In this document: piece after piece, positions 48,918 through 61,887 of the stretch
Layout of the letters: the number at the start of each line of letters is the position of its first letter
How positions within the stretch are numbered: the stretch's first letter is position 1
Assembly (NCBI RefSeq): GCF_026213295.1
Contig: NC_079414.1
Location: forward strand, 3,114,312-3,178,311
DNA length: 64,000 nucleotides
Direction of reading: 5' to 3'
Source of the DNA: Gadus chalcogrammus
Lineage: Eukaryota > Chordata > Actinopteri > Gadiformes > Gadidae
Translations under genes and position numbers: made by a program
The notes under the pieces: generated by a model
What the model saw: only the letters and a program-made list of their open reading frames with translations
Told to the model about the DNA's origin: nothing
Databases searched by the model: none

Positions 48918-50240
48918 TGTAACGCAAGTGTTTCTTGTCGGTTCTTTGACGTGTCTTGTATTTCCACAACGAGACTGTTGTGGGGGTTATCTGAGCCATG
49001 GTTGAGAAGAAATTGGGGGAAAGGAACTTTGGCTTTGACTCGCTGAAGTACATGAACTGCGACATGCCGCCGGTTGCCGCGAGGCACCATCGCCCGGCAG
49101 CGGGCAGCCGGCAGCATGCAGCGCCCGGTTCAGTCGACTTCAGGTTGATGTGAAAGTGGAAGAACCAGAGACGTCGCAGAACCCGACAAAGTCGTTTGTG
49201 ATTCATAATATCGTCTGGAGGCGCACACAGCTTTTGGCCGTGATAATATGTATTAAATGATATAGATTTCTATGTATTATTTAGATATAGAGCTTCAGGA
49301 CTGTAACGCAAGTGTCGTACACTTCCTTATTATTTGGATAACCGTTCTGCTTTTGGTGTTATGGCGCATAACACGTCGGACTCTCGTCTCTGGTATTTCT
49401 ACAACGAGACTCGTATTGGGGGTTATCTCAGCCATGGTTGAGAAGGAATTGGGGGAAAGGAACTTTGGCTTTGACTGGCTGAAGTACATGAACTGCGACA
49501 TGCCGCCGGTTGCCGCGAGGCACCATCGCCCGGCAGCGGGCAGCCGGCAGCAGGCAGCGCGCGGTTCAGTCGACTTCAGGTTGATGTGAAAGTGGAAGAA
49601 CCAGAGACGTCGCAGAACCCGACAAAGTCGTTTGTGATTCATAATAACGTCTGGAGGCGCACACAGCTTTTGGCCTAATAATATGTATTAAATGATATAG
49701 ATTTCTATGTATTATATGATATTATTTAGATATAGAGCTCCAGGACTGTAACGCAAGTGTTGTACACTTCGTTGTTATTTGGATAACCGTTCTGCTTTTG
49801 GTGTTATGGCGCGTAACACGTCGGACTCTCGTCTCTGGTATTTCTACAACGAGACTCGTATTGGGGGTTATCTCAGCCAAGGTTGAGAATGAATTGGGGG
49901 GAAGGAACTTTGGCTTTGACTCCCTCAAGAACATGAACCATGACATGGAGGAGAAAAGGATTGTTGGCGGCGAATGTCTCCCGCTTGAGACCCGCTGAGG
50001 GACCACCGCCAGAGGCGGAGGTGCCTAAGCGCTGCCCGGCAACGATCCCTTTCTCCTCCTTGTCGCGGTTCAGTCTACTTCACATTGATGAGGACGTTGA
50101 AGAACCAGGAACGTCGGAGAACCCAACGCGGTCGTTTGAGATTCATAATATCGGCTCACACAGCTTTTGGCCGTGATAATATATATTATATAGGCTATAT
50201 GAGGCTATATGATAATATTTAGATATAGAGCTCCAGGACT
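48918..50240 (+). repeat. three tandem 384-494-bp units
   Basis: Units begin 'tgtaacgcaagtgt' at 48918, 49302 and 49747. Each has ttccacaacgagact or ttctacaacgagact, gggggttatct, atggttgagaa-type and tttggctttgact zones, and ends in agatatagagctcc/ttcaggact. Unit 1 lacks about 55 bp near its start. Reading frames differ between units, so they are not coding now. Confidence 0.88.
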
Positions 50241-50413
50241 CCCGTGTGTTCTAGAATATTTACAGAACACGGCTAAAGGCTGTGTGCGCCTCGCCATTGC
50301 GATACATCTACTGTAAACAGAGCGCATGGTACCGTGGCTGCAAGCTGCTCAGGGCCACACCCCCACCCTCCTCCTTGACCCGCCTCGCTCCTCCTCATTT
50401 GCAATATAGCTAC

Positions 50414-51252
50414 TAGGGATGGGCAAAATGATTCTTTTCCGGGAACTAGTTCTTTCAGTTCAGTTCACTATAACGATTCGTTTATTTGATTCGTTCGTTA
50501 CGTCAGATTACATCTTAAAAAAAAATAAAAATAAAAAAACTTTTTTTTATAATTATTTATTTTTTTAATTGGGCGTGGGTCCGGATAGGACCGTCAAGAC
50601 CGCAGTCCGCCGTTTGGAGATGCCTGCTATATAGTATGTCGAACGTCCCACCAATATTTATACCACTTGCTTACTCTCTATATTTCATTCATGGTTTTAC
50701 ATTTATAATTTTATTTTACTTTACATTTAATTCTTCATTGTTCAGGCATTACAGAACTTGCATGGTCATAAATAAAAAATACGAACTGCAGCTTAATTTC
50801 TTTGGTTGTTCTTAAATTGACGTACAATGGAGCAAAGACTCCTGGGATTGGGAAATGCGTTTATCCAATAAACAGATGGAGGTCAAGTCTATTTTCGAAA
50901 AAATGTAGGGGGATATATGAGTCGAATGGTATGACCCAAGATACGTCAGAGAGAGAAAGCGCGCATATTCGACGGTACCGCCTTGTCATTGGTTTACCCA
51001 GGTGCCATTCCAACACCATTGCTACCTCTCATTGGCTGAATCTTTGAGGAAGTTGTAGACTCAATCAATATAAGTCGCGGGGAGCCGGAGCTCTGTTCGT
51101 TTGTATATTTTATTTACGTGACCATATGTTTGGTTGATGTTAAAAAAAAAGAATCAAAGAACCAGTTCTTCTTGTTTTGGGGAACCAGTTCTTGTCGTTC
51201 ACGTTCGGGATTCGTTCGTTGTAACGAATCAGTCGCGACCGACACATCCCTA
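50414..51252. mobile_element. non-autonomous hAT (TAGGGATGGG) nested in the TTAA element
   Basis: Ends TAGGGATGGGC (50414) and ACATCCCTA (51252), with a perfect 8-bp duplication ATAGCTAC at 50406-50413 and 51253-51260. It carries repeated cgttcgtt and gattcgtt words near both ends. No transposase. Confidence 0.9.
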
Positions 51253-53354
51253 ATAGCTACAGACACCAAAAGAGCGCATTTGGGGGAAGCTCAATGTGCG
51301 ACTGGCTCGGAGTGGCTGTAACTCTGCACCACGGCTGAATTTCTGGAACGTCTTTGAATACTGTGTTAGTTGCCCAATAATACCTATATTAAAGAATACA
51401 TAAAATAGCATGTCATGGGACCTTTAAAACTATGTTGTGATTTGTCTCTGACTGATGCATGGCGCTTCTTATATCCCGATATGCAAGACTTTACCTGGTT
51501 AAATAGGAATTTATCTTGTAGATCAAGAATTGATCTCTTTTTGATCTCCACAAATGCTCTATATCTTGTTAAATGTGTCTCACTTTTCTGATCCTTTATC
51601 GGACCATAAACAAATTAGCCTTAAGTTATGTGGTTCACAGGATACTACAAATTTAAGAGGTTACTGGAAATTCAATAATTCTCTTCTTCAGGATAACCAG
51701 TTTAATGATAGAATTAAAGAAATAATTGAAGAAATATATACTGAAAACAATAAGGGTGATTATAAAAAAAGATGGGAATATTTTAAACATATGTCTAGAT
51801 GTGCTGCTATAAGGAGAAGTAAAGAACTAAAGGTCATTAAAAATCAAAACATATCTGAATTATTAGATAGAATAAACACCCTTTTATCTAGAACTAACTT
51901 AACTTCTGAGGAAGAAATAGAATTAAAGGAGATACAACTCAAAATAGATAAAATTTACAAAGATTTAGCTAAGGGTGCATTTTTAAGATCTAGAGCCAAG
52001 TGGTTGGAAGATGGGGAAACCAACTCCAGTTGTTTTTTGCTCTTGCAAAAAGAAATGGCAAGAGAAAATCCCTGCAGACACTTAATATTAACGGAATTCA
52101 CTGTACAGATTCAAAAGAGATCTCCAACTTTGTCTCCTCATTCTACAGTAACCTTTACACATCCAAATTCAATAACCTCTTATGTGAGACTTACATTTCT
52201 AAATTAAAGGAGGTTGTTCCTGCTGTCGAGGAGGACCTTAAAATACTTTGTGACTCAAAGGTTACAATAAATTAAATTAAAACAGCTATTTTTTCAATGA
52301 AAAAATAAAAATCACCAGGTATTGATGGTCTTTCGGTTTAATTTTATACCCATTTTTGGGAAATTATTCGAAAGCCTTTATTTTGCATGTATGAGGAGTG
52401 CATCAGTCAGAAAGAAATGAGTACAACTATGACACAAGGTATTATCTCATTAATACCAAAGCCAGATAAAGACATTTTATTAATAGTCAATTGGCGACCC
52501 ATTACTTTGTTAACTATCGATAATAAAATAGGCCTTTGCAAACAGATTAAAGACAGGACTTGATAATATTGTGCTTGAAACCCAGTCAGGCATTATGAAG
52601 GGTAGACATATTATTAACAATATTAGACTTGTATAAGACCTACTTGACTATGCAGAACTATTACATTCAAAAGCTTTCATTCTATTTTTAGATTTTTATA
52701 AAGCCTGCGAAACCATTGAACATGGCTTTCTTATAGAATGTCTCAAGCTCTTTGCTTTTGGGACAACATTGGTAGAAATAATTGAGTTTTATAAAGGAAT
52801 TAATAGTTCTGTTATATTAAACTTCAACACGTCTCAAAGATTTGATGTAAAGCGAGGTGTTAGAAAAGGTTGCCCTATTTCGCCATTTTTATTTATTTTA
52901 GTTGTTGAGCCATAAATATCCATAAATATTGCCCAAAATCCAGACCTTAAAGGCATATCTATATTTGATAGAGAATTTTTTTTTTTGTTTATCAGTCACT
53001 TTCTCTTTTTGTTAATGACTCCACAGCTAATGTCACTCATTAATAAGTTATTCCTTGATTTTATTTGAAAAAATAAACCCCACAAACTTAAAAAAGTTGT
53101 ATTATCTAACAGTAGAGCTGACGGAGGTCTTGAAGTTTTAAATTTCATCGATACTGTTAATACTTTTAAAGTTAACTGGCTTAAAAGATGCTTAGCTAAC
53201 CTAATCGCGTTTAATCGCAAATTATTTTTCTATGCTAAATATCCCTTGATTTTTTTGTCCCATAATTCTTCTCATTTTAATTATCTTATCAACATGGTGA
53301 AGTGCATCGGCTTGCCTTGTGCAAATGATTTTTTATTGATAACAACATTGGCAT

Positions 53355-53602
53355 ATACTGATCAAAACAGGACGATACTAAAAAAGAGCCTATAGTGCAA
53401 TTAAACGACTGCTTTGAACAAATGTCATTTGAACATAGCAGTCAGGCTACTGCTTGTATGTTTTGAGCCAAAGATTATTATTATTATTATTATTTTTTTT
53501 TAAATAAAACAATTGCGTTAATCGCGCAATATTTTTTTTAACGCCGTTAAAAATTGGCTTGCGTTAACGCCGTTAATAACGCGTTTAACTGACAGCTCTA
53601 GT
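53355..53602 (-). mobile_element. truncated hAT-type fragment in the LINE
   Basis: Ends ...GTTAATAACGCGTTTAACTGACAGCTCTAG at 53602, with gcgttaacgccgtta words and an (ATT)n stretch near 53478. This is a familiar teleost element end, truncated on its other side. LINE sequence resumes right after. Confidence 0.6.
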
Positions 53603-55373
53603 TTTTCATCCCTAACCACATTTTTGATAAAATTGGTGGTCTCTCTTTTGTTTTTATATGTAATTACGCACCAAACAGACTTCCTGTTGCATTGTCTAAG
53701 TTTCATCAGCAGTCTATTCTCGCCTGGAAGTTATGCTACACCCACAACTTTTCTCATCACAGAACTTTCCTATGGAATAATAATAATATAACTATTAAAA
53801 ATATTTCCCTCTTTTATCAAAAGTGGTTTGAAAGAAATATTGTAAATATTTTGTCTTCATTTGATGAACATGGCTCAATAATGTCGTATGTGAACTTTAT
53901 AACAAAGCACAGTTTTCCTATTCCCTTCAAGGAATTCAATGCTGTAACTAAGGCTATCTCTAAGGCTTGTCTTTGAATGGCATGGAATTAAAAGATAAAA
54001 ATAGATTAATTCGTCAAATATTGCAAAGTAAAAACAAAATTATTCCAAGAGGGAAATTCTACTGGAATTCGCATTTGGAAAACATAAATTAGAAAAAGAC
54101 GTGGCTTTTACCTCATCAATTTAGTATTTCCAACAAGATAAAATAAATTCATTTTAAAATTTTACATCAAATCTATCCAGTCAATTCTATAATATCAAAA
54201 TATATGGATGTTGATAGCTCTTGCTTCTTTTGTGGACTCGCTGATGAAACATTTGCCCATCTTTTTTTTTAATGTGAATTTACCAAGAAATTTTGGTCTG
54301 ATTTAAGTTCTTTCATTTTCCGTCCACCCATGGTCATTAATGACTTTATTCTTAAAGATGTGATATGTTACTTTGACGATGGTAAAGATAAGTCCCTTAT
54401 TTATATGGTTAATTTTTTTATTTTACGGTAACCCTTCCTTTTACAGTCCCCTAATTACTAGGTATTTACCCGGTACATGCATGGTAAATTATAGTGTATT
54501 ACTGGGTAATTACCACTGGTAATAAGAAGGTAAATACAGAGGTAGTTACCCGGTAAATACATGGTAAATCATAGTGTATTACTGGGTAATTACCACAGGT
54601 AATAAGAAGGTAAATACAGAGGTAGTTACCCGGTAAATACATGGTAAATCATAGTGTATTACTTGGTAATTACCACTGGTAATAAGAAGGTAAATACAGA
54701 GGAATTATCCGGTAAATTATAGTGTATTACTGTGTAATTACCACTGGTAATAAGAAGGTAAATACAGAGGAATTACAGCTGATGTACCAAGTAAAACCTC
54801 CACTATTACCCATCAACTCAACTAAGTAGCGTGTAGTTGTAACTGTTTTAGGTTGGTAATAACTCCGATATTGTGTACTTCCTAGGAAATTAGGCAACCA
54901 ATTCTTAGAAAAACCTATTATCCAAGGTTTATGTTGGTAACATCCCAAATTTAATGATGTACTATCTAGAAATTAGCATAGTACTTTCCAATAAAATACT
55001 TTTTCTTAGTTATTATTCATAGCTACACCCATTTAGAAAGGGTTTATTCAATTTACCACTATGGAATTACTTACCTGGTAACAACCTCTGCAGGAAGTTT
55101 TCCTCTAGTGTCATGGTACATCTTCTTAAATACTGGGTACGAAGCCGTTTGTTTCCATGGTATTACCAGGTTCTTACCATATCATTTATAATAGATACAT
55201 TCCATTGTCCATGCAGTCAAGACAAACTTGTACCATGTACGTTCTGCGACGTACATGGTACAAGCATCCTTTCTTAACTGATAAACAAAATAATCCTTGA
55301 CTTCTACATGTTCTAGAAATGTTCATTAATTGACAGTCCTAATGTTTATATTCTTGTCTTCTGATTCTTGAAG

Positions 55374-55570
55374 GGGAGATTTGGAGGTACCTGGTCAGGT
55401 CTTGGTCAGCCTTCAAATCCCAGATGTGGAGACTGCAGGGATACCTCACAGAGAAGACACTAAAGAGTCATCTCTCATTCATCGAGTGGACTCATTGGTT
55501 TGCGAATGACCACGAAGATGCTCCCATAGGCAGATTGCTGCATGGCATTCACCACTTATTCAAATTGTAG
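55374..55570 (+). pseudogene. C-terminal coding exon relic inside the GGTAA element
   Basis: After an acceptor-like pyrimidine tract (cttctgattcttgAAG) a frame of 65 codons runs to TAG at 55568-55570: EIWRYLVRSWSAFKSQMWRL, GYLTEKTLKSHLSFIEWTHW, then IGRLLHGIHHLF. It has protein-like Trp/His-rich composition and sits at the only non-repeated part of the element. I do not recognise the family. By position it is likely the last exon of the element's own transposase. Confidence 0.4.
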
Positions 55571-55610
55571 AGGTTGAAGCAGTCTTCCTTGTGGTCCCAT
55601 CGTTTAACAA

Positions 55611-56460
55611 GAACCTGGTAATACCATGGAAACAAACAAGGCTTCCTTTTACAGTACAGTTTCAGCTTACTTACTGGGTAAATTGTCGTGTTTTACTTGG
55701 TAACGTCGCAGAACGTACATGGTACAAGTTTGTGTTGACTGCATGGAAAAGGGAATAATGTATTACAAATTATATGGTAAGAACCTGGTAATACCATGGA
55801 AACAAACAAGGCTTCCTTTTACAGTACAGTTTCAGCTTAATTACTGGGTAAATTGTCGTGTTTTACTTGGTAACGTCGCAGAACGTACATGGTACAAGTT
55901 TGTGTTGACTGCATGGAAAAGGGAATAATGTATTACAAATTATATGGTAAGAACCTGGTAATACCATGGAAACAAACAAGGCTTCCTTTTACAGTACAGT
56001 TTCAGCTTAATTACTGGGTAAATTGTCGTGTTTTACTTGGTAACGTCGCAGAGCGTACATGGTACAAGTTTGTGTTGACTGCATGGAAAAGGGAATAATG
56101 TGTTACAAATGATATGGTAAGAACCTGGTAATACCATGGAAACAAACAAGGCTTCCTTTTACAGTACAGTTTCAGCTTACTTACTGGGTAAATTGTCGTG
56201 TTTTACTTGGTAACGTCGCAGAACGTACATGGTACAAGTTTGTGTTGACTGCATGGAAAAGGGAATAATGTATTACAAATTATATGGTAAGAACCTGGTA
56301 ATACCATGGAAACAAACTAGGCTTCCTTTTACAGTACAGTTTCAGCTTACTTACTGGGTAACGTCGCAGAACGTACATGGTACAAGTTTGTGTTGACTGC
56401 ATGGACAATGGAATGTATCTATTATAAATGATATGGTAAGAACCTGGTAATACCATGGAA
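55611..56460. repeat. 170-bp tandem array, about 5 units
   Basis: The unit starting gaacctggtaataccatgg occurs at 55611, 55781, 55951, 56121 and 56291, and a partial one 149 bp later. Copies are nearly identical. The last overlaps the right arm of the inverted repeat, so the array probably grew from the arm sequence. Confidence 0.93.
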
Positions 56461-57524
56461 ACAAACGGCTTTGTACCCAGTATTTAAGACGATGTACCAT
56501 GACACTAGAGGAAAACTTCCTGCAGAGGTTGTTACCAGGTAAGTAATTCCATAGTGGTAAACTGAATAAACCCTTTCTAAATGGGTGTAGCTATGAATAA
56601 TAACTAAGAAAAAGTATTTTATTGGAAAGTACTATGCTAATTTCTAGATACATCATTAAGTTTGGGCTGTTACCAACATAAACCTTGGATAATAGGTGTT
56701 TCTAAGAATTGGTTGCCTAATTTCCTAGGAAGTACACAATATCGGAGTTATTACCAACCTAAAACAGTTACAACTACACGCTACTTAGTTGAGTTGATGG
56801 GTAATAGTGGAGGTTTTACTTGGTATATCAGCTGTAATTCCTCTGTATTTACCTTCTTATTACCAGTGGTAATTACACAGTAATACACTATAATTTACCG
56901 GATAATTCCTCTGTATTTACCTTCTTATTACCAGTGGTAATTACCCAGTAATACACTTTGATTTACCATGTATTTACCGGGTAACTACCTCTGTATTTAC
57001 CTTCTAATTACCCAGTAATACACTATAATTTACCATGTATGTACCTGGTAAATACCTAGTAATTAGGGGACTGTAAAAGGAAGGGTTACCTATTTTACTT
57101 GGGAAGTTCTTTATTCACAAACAAAAATTCTTAGAATCTCATCCCTCCCCCAGGTTTTTTTTGTAGAGTTTAAATCACTTTTTAAGTCCCTTTCCCTGTT
57201 AAAAAATAAAAAAAAGCATTAGATTTATTGATTATTATCTACATTTATTTCATGAGTCTCCTTGACAACAGGTCAAATGTATACTTCGAATGAATTCATA
57301 ACTTTTTAGCTAGAATTATTCTTTATATTTTCACAAATGTTTATTAATGTATTTTTTCATCCATCTTTTATTTATTTATATAATTGTTAGGATAATTAAT
57401 GTATTTAGTATGTATGTGTATGTTTATTGTATGTAAAATACTGTACTGCTCTCGGAGATTGTATTGCATAATTGTTTTGTTTATTGTAATTGCAGAATTG
57501 TTTAAAAGAAAAAAAAAAAAAAAA

Positions 57525-57726
57525 GGCTGTCTATCCGATTTCCGCGTAACGACCGGCCATAGCAACCCTGCCGACATCAACGTGTAACGTCATCACCCTA
57601 TTACGCTCCAACCACTTGATGGAAACGCACCTAATTCGAATTACTTTTTTGCGAACTTTCTAAAGATTCGCATCACCTTTTAGATGGTAGATAGATAGAG
57701 AGAGAGTAGATATATAAATAGATAAA
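57525..57726. other. unassigned; element-end-like word and (GATA) stretch
   Basis: The reverse end-like word gatggaaacgcacct lies at 57619-57633. Then an AT-rich stretch and a short gata/agag microsatellite lead into the next gene. Confidence 0.4.
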
Positions 57727-59251
57727 CAGGTTTTACTGTGTTTGTGGCGGGTGCAGCAAAAGTGGACATAGGGTCCATTGCTTCCCCAAGGACAAAGGGA
57801 AAGGACCTGCATTTGGAAACGCTGATCACGGACCGACATCGCCAGGTATTTACAATAAAAATGCAGTATAGAATGTAAATATCTGAATTGCACTGAAGCT
57901 GGTTGTTTGTGGTTTGCTGATGCACCACACAGGTCAATTATTTACAAAAGTTCGTTTTTTTCTCCTTAGGTTGCCAAATGGTTGAGAGAGGAGCTGATCC
58001 CTGAAGGGACACGCATTATTTTGATGTGTGGCACATTGCCAAAAGTATGTATCCATTGTTGGAACCTTGAAGCAGTTTTTGTTAGTGCATATCAATTAAT
58101 ACCATTTGTTCTAAAACAGGTCTGGGGAAGGCATTGGATGCAGCATCCAAAGAGTGTGACCAACTACAGTTGTGGAGGCCAGCTATAGTGAATCACCTCT
58201 ATTGGACTGCAGCCTCAACCCCAGATGGCAACCCAGCGGTCATGGAGGCTAAATTGAGAAGTTTAGTCAACCACATCCAGTACATCCATGACCATGACAC
58301 CCCTGCCTATTTCCCAATCTTATAACATTCTGTTTACTGTTTATGTTTGCTATAATTCATATGCAGGACAATTTCATGGGTGTTTCCATTAAAAAAAGGA
58401 ATTCTGTCTGTCTATCTATCTTCCTGTCTATTTGTACGTTTTCCATCTGTGTGTCTGTCTGCCTCCCTACCTACCTGTCTTGGTCTTTGCAGGCTCATTG
58501 GCAGCAGTAAAGTTGGAGAACATAATGATGAGGACTGCCTTACTGAAAGATGTTGGACAGCTTTCTCCACAGCAGCAGACCTTCTCCCTTGAGGCCTACC
58601 ACTCCCTCATCTTGCACTTCGTGCCCATGCACACAGGGTTTTCATACCTTGGGATGTATAGCAGGTCAGTGCTATCCAATGGAGTAAAACTGCCAATTAT
58701 TATGCCTTTTATAGTAATAATAGTACCTATTAACATGCCTCTTATAGTATTTTTGTCATACATACACCAAGTTTCAAAGGTTTTCTCAAATGTGTTATTT
58801 TGTAGGCTTCTCTTAGCGGCGCTGCATTATAATCACAATGCCAATCTCGAGACAGCACGGAAAAGTGACGGGACGGAAAAGTACTGCGTGCGGTATCCGC
58901 GCTTCAGAAAAGGTGCCCATGTGGTGCGTCCCATCAAAGAGGCAGCCTCATACGGTAAGCAGTGTCATGCAGTTCTATCATATTTTGAGATGCCGCACGA
59001 GACATCGGTGATCAGTGACAATGATCTTTATAAAGTAATATTATTATTATTATAATTCATATTATTATTATTATGTCTGCCGGTTATGCAACTCATTAAT
59101 GAAGGCCCTTCGGGAGAGCTACGCCAATTCACCTGCGGTTCTTCGAGAGGTTAGCGCCAATTTGTCCTCCGATGCATCAGCCCCCATCGCCAAATCCTTC
59201 GAACAGATTCCTAAGGAGAAGATCGTCAGCCTCTACCTAGCCCGGCAGTAA
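57727..59251 (+). CDS. multi-exon gene of an uncharacterised fish family (possibly transposase-derived)
   Basis: Exons read by eye. First, a possible THAP-like first exon (about 57732-57845: YCVCGGCSKSG, HCFPKDKGKG, donor GTATTT). Exon 2, 57970-58044, VAKWLREELIPEGTRIILMC. Exon 3, 58120-58326, LWRPAIVNHLYWTAASTPDG, running into a stop where a donor is expected. Exon 4, 58493-58664, LLKDVGQLSPQQQTFSLEAY then HSLILHFVPMHTGFSYLGMY, donor GTCAGT. Exon 5, 58806-58954, LLAALHYNHNANLETARKSD, donor GTAAGC. Exon 6, about 59074-59251, MKALRESYANSPAVLREVSA, to a stop. AG/GT sites bound exons 2, 4 and 5. Before exon 6 an (ATT)n microsatellite stands where the AG should be. The blocks match a multicopy family I recall from fish and invertebrates, function unknown. 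AATAAA signals occur at 60010-60027. Probably a recently decayed copy. Confidence 0.6.
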
Positions 59252-60459
<1,208 letters not shown>

Positions 60460-60670
60460 CATGATCCTGCCTGAAGTGTGAGTATGCTATGTGTAGCACA
60501 AACGGATTCAGGCAGCATGCCTCAAATCCAGGATGCTGCGATAGGCACGTTACATCTGCTGGCCGCGGGATGAGTTCCTCGACCAGCGACCAAAACGCGC
60601 TCACCTCCCTACAACACAAGCTCTTCACCACAGTTTCCATGGGACGACACCGCCCACATAAGACACCTGC
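60460..60670 (-). pseudogene. P2X7 C-terminal ('ballast')-like domain, exon 2
   Basis: Minus strand: CGRCRPMETVVKSLCCREVS, then LIPRPADVTCLSQHPGFEAC and CLNPFVLHIAYSHFRQDHG. The paired CxxC/CC cysteines and the HPGFEACCLNPFVL-x-x-AY-x-x-FRQ-x-x-G motif match the zinc-binding cytosolic domain known from P2X7 receptors and from many stand-alone fish proteins. The acceptor (gctgtgttAG) is good. The donor (CATG|GTCC) is weak. The splice phase does not join cleanly to exon 1. No channel domain is present, so this is not p2rx7 itself. Confidence 0.65.
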
Positions 60671-60915
60671 CTAACACAGCGACACAGACACGCTTACTAC
60701 TCTCTCCCTCTCCCGGTAAGCGGTACCCTGACGGTATCAATGACAATCAATCAGGAGGAAAACTAGTTAGCACTATCAAAAATAATCACACTGAAGACAT
60801 GACCAGCCTACTCGGCGTCAGCTACGTTTGCAAACAACATTTTCACCGGAGAAAGAACTTAGAAATAAACACTAGGGGTTCACAGGTGGGACTGTCAAGC
60901 TCGCCCATATTTAGA

Positions 60916-60948
60916 AGAAATAGAAGGCATAATATGCCTTCTATTTCT
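60916..60948. repeat. 15-bp hairpin in the intron
   Basis: AGAAATAGAAGGCAT is mirrored exactly at 60934-60948 with a 3-base loop. Confidence 0.9.
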
Positions 60949-61144
60949 AGATCTTCTGACTAAGTTTAGGGTACTTATCTGAGCCAACGACATAATCACT
61001 GTCACTAGATATAAAGAAAACATTGACTTTCACTCGCTGTAATCACTGACAGTAAAAAAAAAGAAGTTGTTATTGTATGCACTGCTGTTGATAGATTACT
61101 AGCTCCAGCGCTACTTGCTGCGTTTCTAAATGGTAGCAACTCAC

Positions 61145-61331
61145 CAGGACACTTCACCAACTCTCAAGTCCTTCTCCTCTGACCATGCATTTATTTGTCT
61201 TTGACGGCCATCGGCTCTCGGTATTTCCTCATATGCCCTCTCACGTCTAACCGGTTCGAAATTATATGGCTGTGGGCCATCATAAATGTTGACTGTGGGT
61301 CCACCTCTTCCTCATCCCCGTTAGACGCCAT
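61145..61331 (-). pseudogene. P2X7 C-terminal-like gene, exon 1 (frameshifted)
   Basis: ATG at 61331 opens MASNGDEEEVDP. The conserved continuation IYDGPQPYNFEPVRRERAYE, then NAWSEEKDLRVGEVS, lies in another frame, as if one C were lost from the ccc run near 61292-61296. A strong donor (CCTG|GTGAGT) ends the exon at 61145. 'GPQPYxFEP' before a Cys-rich P2X7-like domain is what I recall for stand-alone fish members of this family. Confidence 0.55.
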
Positions 61332-61887
61332 AGTGCTAGTTCTAGTATGCGTCTACCTCATGTGACTTCATCGCCGAATTGCGTAAAAAATAACCGTTAC
61401 TAACCAAAAACGACAAAAACTAGACTTTAACACCACTTTGGAGACATTTATAACTTTATATACATATTTTGAGTGCTTTATGTACCCATTAAACAAAATT
61501 TCCGGTTAACTGCACCATGGGCTTTAATTTTGATCATGACCGGCGACGTTCTATACATTATCCCGCTTATTACACTTCGTAGTTTTATTCGTAGTAGAGA
61601 AAATAGTCCGCCAAAGACGTTGACGTTGCTTAGCAACGGAAGACGCTGGGGTTGAAGTTACCAGACTACTTGAGGAGTGATACCAAAGACATCATAGGCG
61701 AAAAGTCCTTTGTTTTCCATGACAGCGGTCAATTATACTTAGCAATTATACTTTTTTAATAAAAGATATATTTCTTTCTTTTACAAGTGGTGGGCACAAA
61801 ATTAATCATGACGAAATCTGGTGGGGACGCGTCCCCGGCGACCCCTTCGTGTATACCCAACCTTTAAGTTCCGCCCATGCATTTCAC
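61332..61887. other. unassigned; contains a block shared with 42897-43005
   Basis: The block 61578-61700 (cgttgcttagcaacggaaga region) resembles 42897-43005. 'ggtggggacgcgtccccgg' near 61831 is a short palindromic G/C box. No gene upstream was seen. Confidence 0.45.

Larger units (their letters stand above)
54427..57090. mobile_element. 2.66-kb giant inverted-repeat element rich in GGTAA/TTACC
   Basis: Ends GGTAACCCTTCCTTTTACAG (54427) and its inverse (57090), with a perfect 8-bp duplication TATTTTAC at 54419-54426 and 57091-57098. Arms are about 54427-55250 and 56357-57090. The outer 350 bp of each arm are ~85-bp units made of ggtaattacc, ggtaaatac and ttacccggtaa words. The middle holds a 170-bp tandem array and a short coding relic (55374-55570). 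The 8-bp duplication suits hAT, though the ends are not typical. Confidence 0.9.

Noticed and set aside
53105..53125. A 'tagagctgacgg' word that looked like the missing left end of the truncated hAT fragment
   Set aside because: It encodes the conserved LINE residues SRADGG in frame, so the similarity is chance.
55611..56460. Regular repeats resembling a CRISPR array
   Set aside because: Units are 170 bp, contiguous without spacers, and in a vertebrate transposon. They are tandem repeats.
60460..60670. Calling this locus the p2rx7 receptor gene
   Set aside because: Only the cysteine-rich C-terminal-type domain is present. There are no transmembrane or ligand-binding segments, and the exon layout fits the stand-alone family.
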